A stretch of 9,220 nt of DNA from Ignavibacteria bacterium UBA4661. GTDB taxonomy: Bacteria; Bacteroidota; Ignavibacteria; Kapaibacteriales; UBA4661. The notes below the pieces were generated by a model. It had not been told where the DNA came from. It was given only the letters and a program-made list of their open reading frames with translations, and made no database searches. The DNA lies in NCBI GenBank assembly GCA_002405405.1, contig DHLT01000209.1, positions 1-9,220 on the forward strand, in the 5' to 3' direction. Below are positions 5,392 through 9,220 of the stretch, piece after piece (positions within the stretch are counted from its first letter, which is position 1; each line of letters opens with the position of its first letter). The position numbers were made by a program, and so were the translations under genes.

Positions 5392-8300
5392 CTACAGCCC
5401 TGCTAATGCCTCAAGAGCGATAACCGCACTGTTATATTGCTCAAGAGCATCGCAGTATTTCATCTGGACTGCGAAACTCCGCCGTAAGGCATTGCTATAT
5501 TCTACAAAACTACTTTCACCCTGAGAATAGGAAGTTTGTGCTATCGTTTGCAAACGGCGTGCTTGCTGTAATGCAGCTTCTTCATATACCTGCAAGCTTG
5601 CTTGTGCTTTGGTAAATTCAAGGATTGCTCGCTGATACTCTGCACGCAAGATAACCATGTACTGTTCTGCTTGCTGTTGTGCTGAAAGTCGTTCTACCTC
5701 CGTTGCCTCGATACGTGCTATACCGGGTACAAACCATAGAGGTAAAGAAACACCAAAGCTAAATCCACTAAAACGATTACCACTATTCGCGAGTGTGCCA
5801 TCGCGCAAAGACGAACCAATAATACTTTGCGAAAAATATCCGAGTGAAAAGTCCGGCAATGCTTTGGCTATCTCAACAGAATGACGTGCTGCGGCAATCG
5901 TCATCGCTTGTCGCAAGAGTGCCGCCATTGGATTACTCTGCGTCAGCATTGTATCATGAACCACCTTGAATATGCGCTTGACAGGTGTTGGTACAACCAA
6001 ACTCAGCGAAGGTAAAGAATCTGTTTGTGTTGCTAGTAATGCACGCAGAGCACTTACACAAGCACGACTATCATAGTCCACTTGCAATACCTGCGCTCGG
6101 AGGTCTACAGCTTGCAAACGTGCCTCTGCTTCCTCTAATGATGTTGCATCACCTGCCGACATACGTCGTGCTTCATTACGAACAAGACGTTGCACCAAAG
6201 TATCTTGTTCCCGAAGCAACCGCTCACGCTCTTGCAACACAGCATATCGATAAAAAATACTTCGCACCGTTGATACAATTTGTACTTGTGCTTGTCGGAC
6301 TCGTAAGCGACTTTGCTCTTCCTGTGCTCCTGCAAGCGAACTTTGTGCTGAAAACAAGGTTGGAAAAGGAATACTCTGTGTGATAGTGAACAAATTGTCC
6401 TGTTCAAAGCTACTAATTTGTCCTACCTGATAGCTTACTGCCGTCTTTCCTACATCAGTTACTGTACGCCGCAATATGCGCTGAATGTCAACTTCATTTC
6501 GCGCCATACGAATTGGCAGTGCATTTTTTTCAGCAAGCTCTAATGCTGCTTGTAAAGATAATGAGGGCTGTGCCATCATTGGTGAAGTTGACGAGAGACC
6601 AACAATAACACAGAGCACTATTGGGAGAATAATCGCTTGTTTTTGTACACGCATCATAGCACGCTCTTCAATCAGCACATACAATACCGGCAAGACAATT
6701 AAGGTCAGCAATGTTGCCGATACTAAACCACCTATTACAACGGTAGCAAGTGGGCGTTGGACTTCTGCACCCGACGAACTCGACAGAGCCATCGGTAAAA
6801 AACCAAGCGATGCCACCAATGCCGTCATCAAGACAGGTCGCAGGCGTTCTTTTGTTCCATCTTCTGCAATTGTGTATAACCATTGGCGGACATTGTCCTG
6901 TGGTTGCAGTGTTGTGCGCCGCTCCTGTTGCAGACGGTTAAAACATGTAATCAAGACAATTCCATTAAGCACAGCAATACCAAACAATGCAATAAACCCT
7001 ACACCGGCTGATATACTAAACGGCATTCCGCGCAAGGCAAGAGCGACTACGCCGCCAATTGCCGCAAGGGGGATTGCCGAAAAAATCATCATGCCATATT
7101 TGAGTGACTGGAAGGTAAAATACAAGAGTATAAAAATCAGTACTAAAGCCACCGGCACCGCAACCAACAGTCGTTTCTTCGCTTCGATGAGGTTTTCAAA
7201 GCTCCCCCCATAGCGAATAAAATACCCAGCAGGTAAGAGCAGATTCTTGCCAAGTATCGCCTGGATATCATGAACGACCGATTGCACATCACGATTGCGC
7301 ACATTAAATCCAACAATAATGCGACGTTTCGCATCTTCACGTTGAATTTGATTCGCACCGAACTCAACCTGAATATCTGCAACATATTCGAGTGGAATAA
7401 GATTGCCATTAGGGGTACGTACCGGAGTTTGACGCACGGCACTCACATCATTACGAATGAGAGAATCTAACCGCACTACAATATCAAACCGCCGTTCATT
7501 CTCATAAACTTTACCGACCGATGCACCTGCAAATGCTGTACGCAACGCCGTATTGACATCATCAACGGATAAACCAAAACGAGCAAGTTCAGTACGGCGA
7601 ACACGTACAACAACTTGCTGAAGCCCCGACACCTGCTCGACATACACATCTTCGACACCATTCACCTGCTTTGCTATACTTCCGATACGTTGTGCAAGAT
7701 CTGCCAACACCGCCATGTCTTCACCAAAAATTTTGACGACGACATCTTGACGAGCACCACTGATCAGCTCATTAAATCGCATTTGAATAGGTTGTAAAAA
7801 TTCTGATTCTGCTCCCGGGATATTGTCTAATTCTGCTTTCATTTTTTCGGCAAGCTCTTCCATTGAACGCGCACTAACCCATTCACTGCGTGGCTTTAAG
7901 ATAAGCATCAGATCATACGCTTCTATTGGCATGGGGTCGGTGGGAATTTCACTGGTACCGATTTTACCAATAGCTTTAGTAACCTCAGGAAACTTTTCTA
8001 CCATTATGGCACCGGCTTGTTGTGACACTGCAACCGAATGCGACAATGCACTTCCGGTCATAACGCGCATTCCTACGGCAAAATCACCTTCATCTAACGT
8101 AGGAATAAATTCCCCACCAAGAGTTGAGAAGAGCATTGCACTTGCTACCAATGCTCCGCCGGAAATACTCAATACTGCCGTGCGATGCTGTAAAGCCATG
8201 CGCAGACATGGTGCATAGAGTGTTTGAAACCACTGCATGACGTGCTCGGATATACGCTCAAATAATAGACCTACACGCGAGCTTGCCGTTCCACTTTTAC

Positions 8301-9220
8301 TCAATGCCAATGCCGACATCATGGGGATATAAGTAATCGACAAAAGAAATGCCCCAAGGATCGCAAAACTGACTGTTTCCGCCATCGGCTTAAACATTTT
8401 TCCTTCAATACCGGAAAGCGCTAGAATCGGGACATAAACAATAAGAATGATAATTTCACCAAATGTTGCTGACGAACGAATTGCCGATGCCGACACATAG
8501 ACCTCATGATCCATTTCCTTCTGAGTCAAACGTCCATTTGCGCGTAATACGCCGCTCGCCATGATATGATGAAGCGTTGCTTCAACGATAATAAGCGCGC
8601 CATCAACAATGATACCGAAGTCAATAGCACCAAGCGACATGAGATTGCCCGATACACCGAAAACATGCATCATACCAAGTGCGAAGAGCATTGAGAGCGG
8701 TATAGTTGAAGCAACAATCAAACCTGCACGAATGCTACCCAACATAATAACCAAGACACACAACACTATAAGCGCACCTTCGATCAAATTTGTTTCAACG
8801 GTACTAATAGCACCATTGACAAGTTTAGTACGATCAAGATAAGGCTCAATACTGATACCTTTCGGTAGCCCGGCATTGATTTCTTCAATACGTTGTTTGA
8901 CAAGAGCAATGACTTGCGAAGAGTTTTCACCTTTCGTCATCATCACGATACCACCAACACATTCGCCGGGAGGAACATTCTTAGCAGAATACGTCATTGC
9001 ACCATAGCGTGATGCCGAGCCGAATTGAATGGTTGCAACATCGCGCAGAAGAATCGGCGTACCATTTGACGCATTTTTTACGACAATAGCTTCGAGGTCA
9101 TCTTTGCTGGCAGTCATACCTTCGGAGCGAATGAAATACGCCGAAGAATACTTCTCGATATAGGCACCGCCCGTGTTCTGATTATTGCGTTCCAATGCTT
9201 GAAAAATCTCTTGCATACCG
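5392..9220 (-). CDS. czcA: CzcA-type heavy-metal RND pump fused to a CzcC/TolC-like channel (5' end missing)
   Basis: A proton-driven metal exporter and its outer-membrane channel are encoded in one frame. The first in-window Met (9216) is internal: the residues around it already match the periplasmic region after helix 1, and roughly 200 residues lie beyond the edge. Counting from that Met, helices 2-6 span about 143-305, with the helix-4 motif AIDFGIIVDGALIIVE giving D199, D205 and E212. These are the proton-relay and metal-path acids of divalent-cation (Zn/Co/Cd/Ni) pumps, and the signature differs from that of CusA. A second periplasmic region (365-680, IPTLDEGDFA) and helices 7-12 (345-848) follow. 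Residues 855-882 form a signal-peptide-like segment, and 884-1274 form an outer-membrane efflux domain (TITQSIPFPTLFSAQ near the start, YNSAVIALEALAGL at the end), about the size of a mature CzcC. No frameshift joins the parts. Such pump-channel fusions are known in Bacteroidota. The adaptor gene follows after 31 nt. The metal is inferred, not proven. Confidence 0.93.
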   Translation of the reverse strand, partial: GMQEIFQALERNNQNTGGAYIEKYSSAYFIRSEGMTASKDDLEAIVVKNASNGTPILLRDVATIQFGSASRYGAMTYSAKNVPPGECVGGIVMMTKGENSSQVIALVKQRIEEINAGLPKGISIEPYLDRTKLVNGAISTVETNLIEGALIVLCVLVIMLGSIRAGLIVASTIPLSMLFALGMMHVFGVSGNLMSLGAIDFGIIVDGALIIVEATLHHIMASGVLRANGRLTQKEMDHEVYVSASAIRSSATFGEIIILIVYVPILALSGIEGKMFKPMAETVSFAILGAFLLSITYIPMMSALALSKSGTASSRVGLLFERISEHVMQWFQTLYAPCLRMALQHRTAVLSISGGALVASAMLFSTLGGEFIPTLDEGDFAVGMRVMTGSALSHSVAVSQQAGAIMVEKFPEVTKAIGKIGTSEIPTDPMPIEAYDLMLILKPRSEWVSARSMEELAEKMKAELDNIPGAESEFLQPIQMRFNELISGARQDVVVKIFGEDMAVLADLAQRIGSIAKQVNGVEDVYVEQVSGLQQVVVRVRRTELARFGLSVDDVNTALRTAFAGASVGKVYENERRFDIVVRLDSLIRNDVSAVRQTPVRTPNGNLIPLEYVADIQVEFGANQIQREDAKRRIIVGFNVRNRDVQSVVHDIQAILGKNLLLPAGYFIRYGGSFENLIEAKKRLLVAVPVALVLIFILLYFTFQSLKYGMMIFSAIPLAAIGGVVALALRGMPFSISAGVGFIALFGIAVLNGIVLITCFNRLQQERRTTLQPQDNVRQWLYTIAEDGTKERLRPVLMTALVASLGFLPMALSSSSGAEVQRPLATVVIGGLVSATLLTLIVLPVLYVLIEERAMMRVQKQAIILPIVLCVIVGLSSTSPMMAQPSLSLQAALELAEKNALPIRMARNEVDIQRILRRTVTDVGKTAVSYQVGQISSFEQDNLFTITQSIPFPTLFSAQSSLAGAQEEQSRLRVRQAQVQIVSTVRSIFYRYAVLQERERLLREQDTLVQRLVRNEARRMSAGDATSLEEAEARLQAVDLRAQVLQVDYDSRACVSALRALLATQTDSLPSLSLVVPTPVKRIFKVVHDTMLTQSNPMAALLRQAMTIAAARHSVEIAKALPDFSLGYFSQSIIGSSLRDGTLANSGNRFSGFSFGVSLPLWFVPGIARIEATEVERLSAQQQAEQYMVILRAEYQRAILEFTKAQASLQVYEEAALQQARRLQTIAQTSYSQGESSFVEYSNALRRSFAVQMKYCDALEQYNSAVIALEALAGL
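6571..6654 (-). other. Internal signal-peptide-like segment at the pump/channel junction
   Basis: Between the last pump helix and the channel domain, residues 855-882 read MRVQKQ, then a hydrophobic core IILPIVLCVIVGL, then SSTSPMMA followed by Q. This is the form of a classical Sec signal peptide with a basic n-region, a hydrophobic core, a polar c-region and Ala at -1. It would let the channel part cross the inner membrane although the pump's C-terminus faces the cytoplasm. Whether it is cleaved, or remains as a thirteenth helix, cannot be told from sequence. Confidence 0.65.

Noticed and set aside
5985..6383. 132-codon plus-strand open frame
   Set aside because: It is antisense to the channel domain, and its Leu/His-rich composition reflects the reverse complement of Gln- and Ala-rich helices.
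6485..7213. 242-codon plus-strand open frame inside the pump/channel gene
   Set aside because: It lies antisense to well-conserved pump and channel sequence. Its translation is rich in Ser, Thr, Arg and Ile without any domain, so it is a shadow of the true gene.

Overview
The window looks like chromosome of a Gram-negative bacterium of the Bacteroidota/Chlorobi (FCB) side. Three things suggest this: an RND metal pump fused to its own outer-membrane channel, a TPR-repeat histidine kinase with a layout common in Bacteroidota, Kapabacteria and Ignavibacteria, and starts that mostly lack a Shine-Dalgarno sequence. The base composition is A+T-leaning. I cannot name a species; a Kapabacteria/Chlorobi-like lineage is my guess from the style of the kinase linker. 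No rRNA, tRNA, CRISPR array, insertion sequence or phage gene is visible.

Layout: (1) 1-101, minus strand: the first codons of a gene running off the left edge, not recognised. (2) 102-359: a divergent gap with a possible 34-codon micro-ORF and weak promoter-like strings. (3) 360-953 and 1035-1844, plus strand: a class I SAM-dependent methyltransferase and a membrane-anchored NodB-type polysaccharide deacetylase, perhaps one small unit that modifies a glycan or lipid. (4) 1836-4091, minus strand: a 751-residue sensor histidine kinase with eight TPRs outside the membrane. Its 3' end overlaps the deacetylase gene tail to tail by 9 nt. (5) 4149-5360 and 5392-9220, minus strand: a metal-efflux operon made of a CzcB-like lipoprotein adaptor and, upstream of it, a CzcA pump fused to a CzcC/TolC-like channel. 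The pump's N-terminus lies beyond the right edge.

The efflux proteins supply all three parts of an inner membrane-periplasm-outer membrane pump from two genes. The pump carries the Asp-Phe-Gly/Asp/Glu signature of the fourth transmembrane helix found in divalent-cation (Zn/Co/Cd/Ni) exporters, not that of the Cu/Ag type, and the adaptor ends in a short His-rich tail. The kinase gene follows the adaptor gene on the same strand after 57 nt, with no visible terminator and no response regulator in view. A link between kinase and pump is possible but is inferred from position only.

Most of the window belongs to known families. The parts most worth a second look are the signal-peptide-like segment buried at the pump/channel junction, the TPR array of the kinase with an exact 40-residue period, and the overlapping convergent ends.
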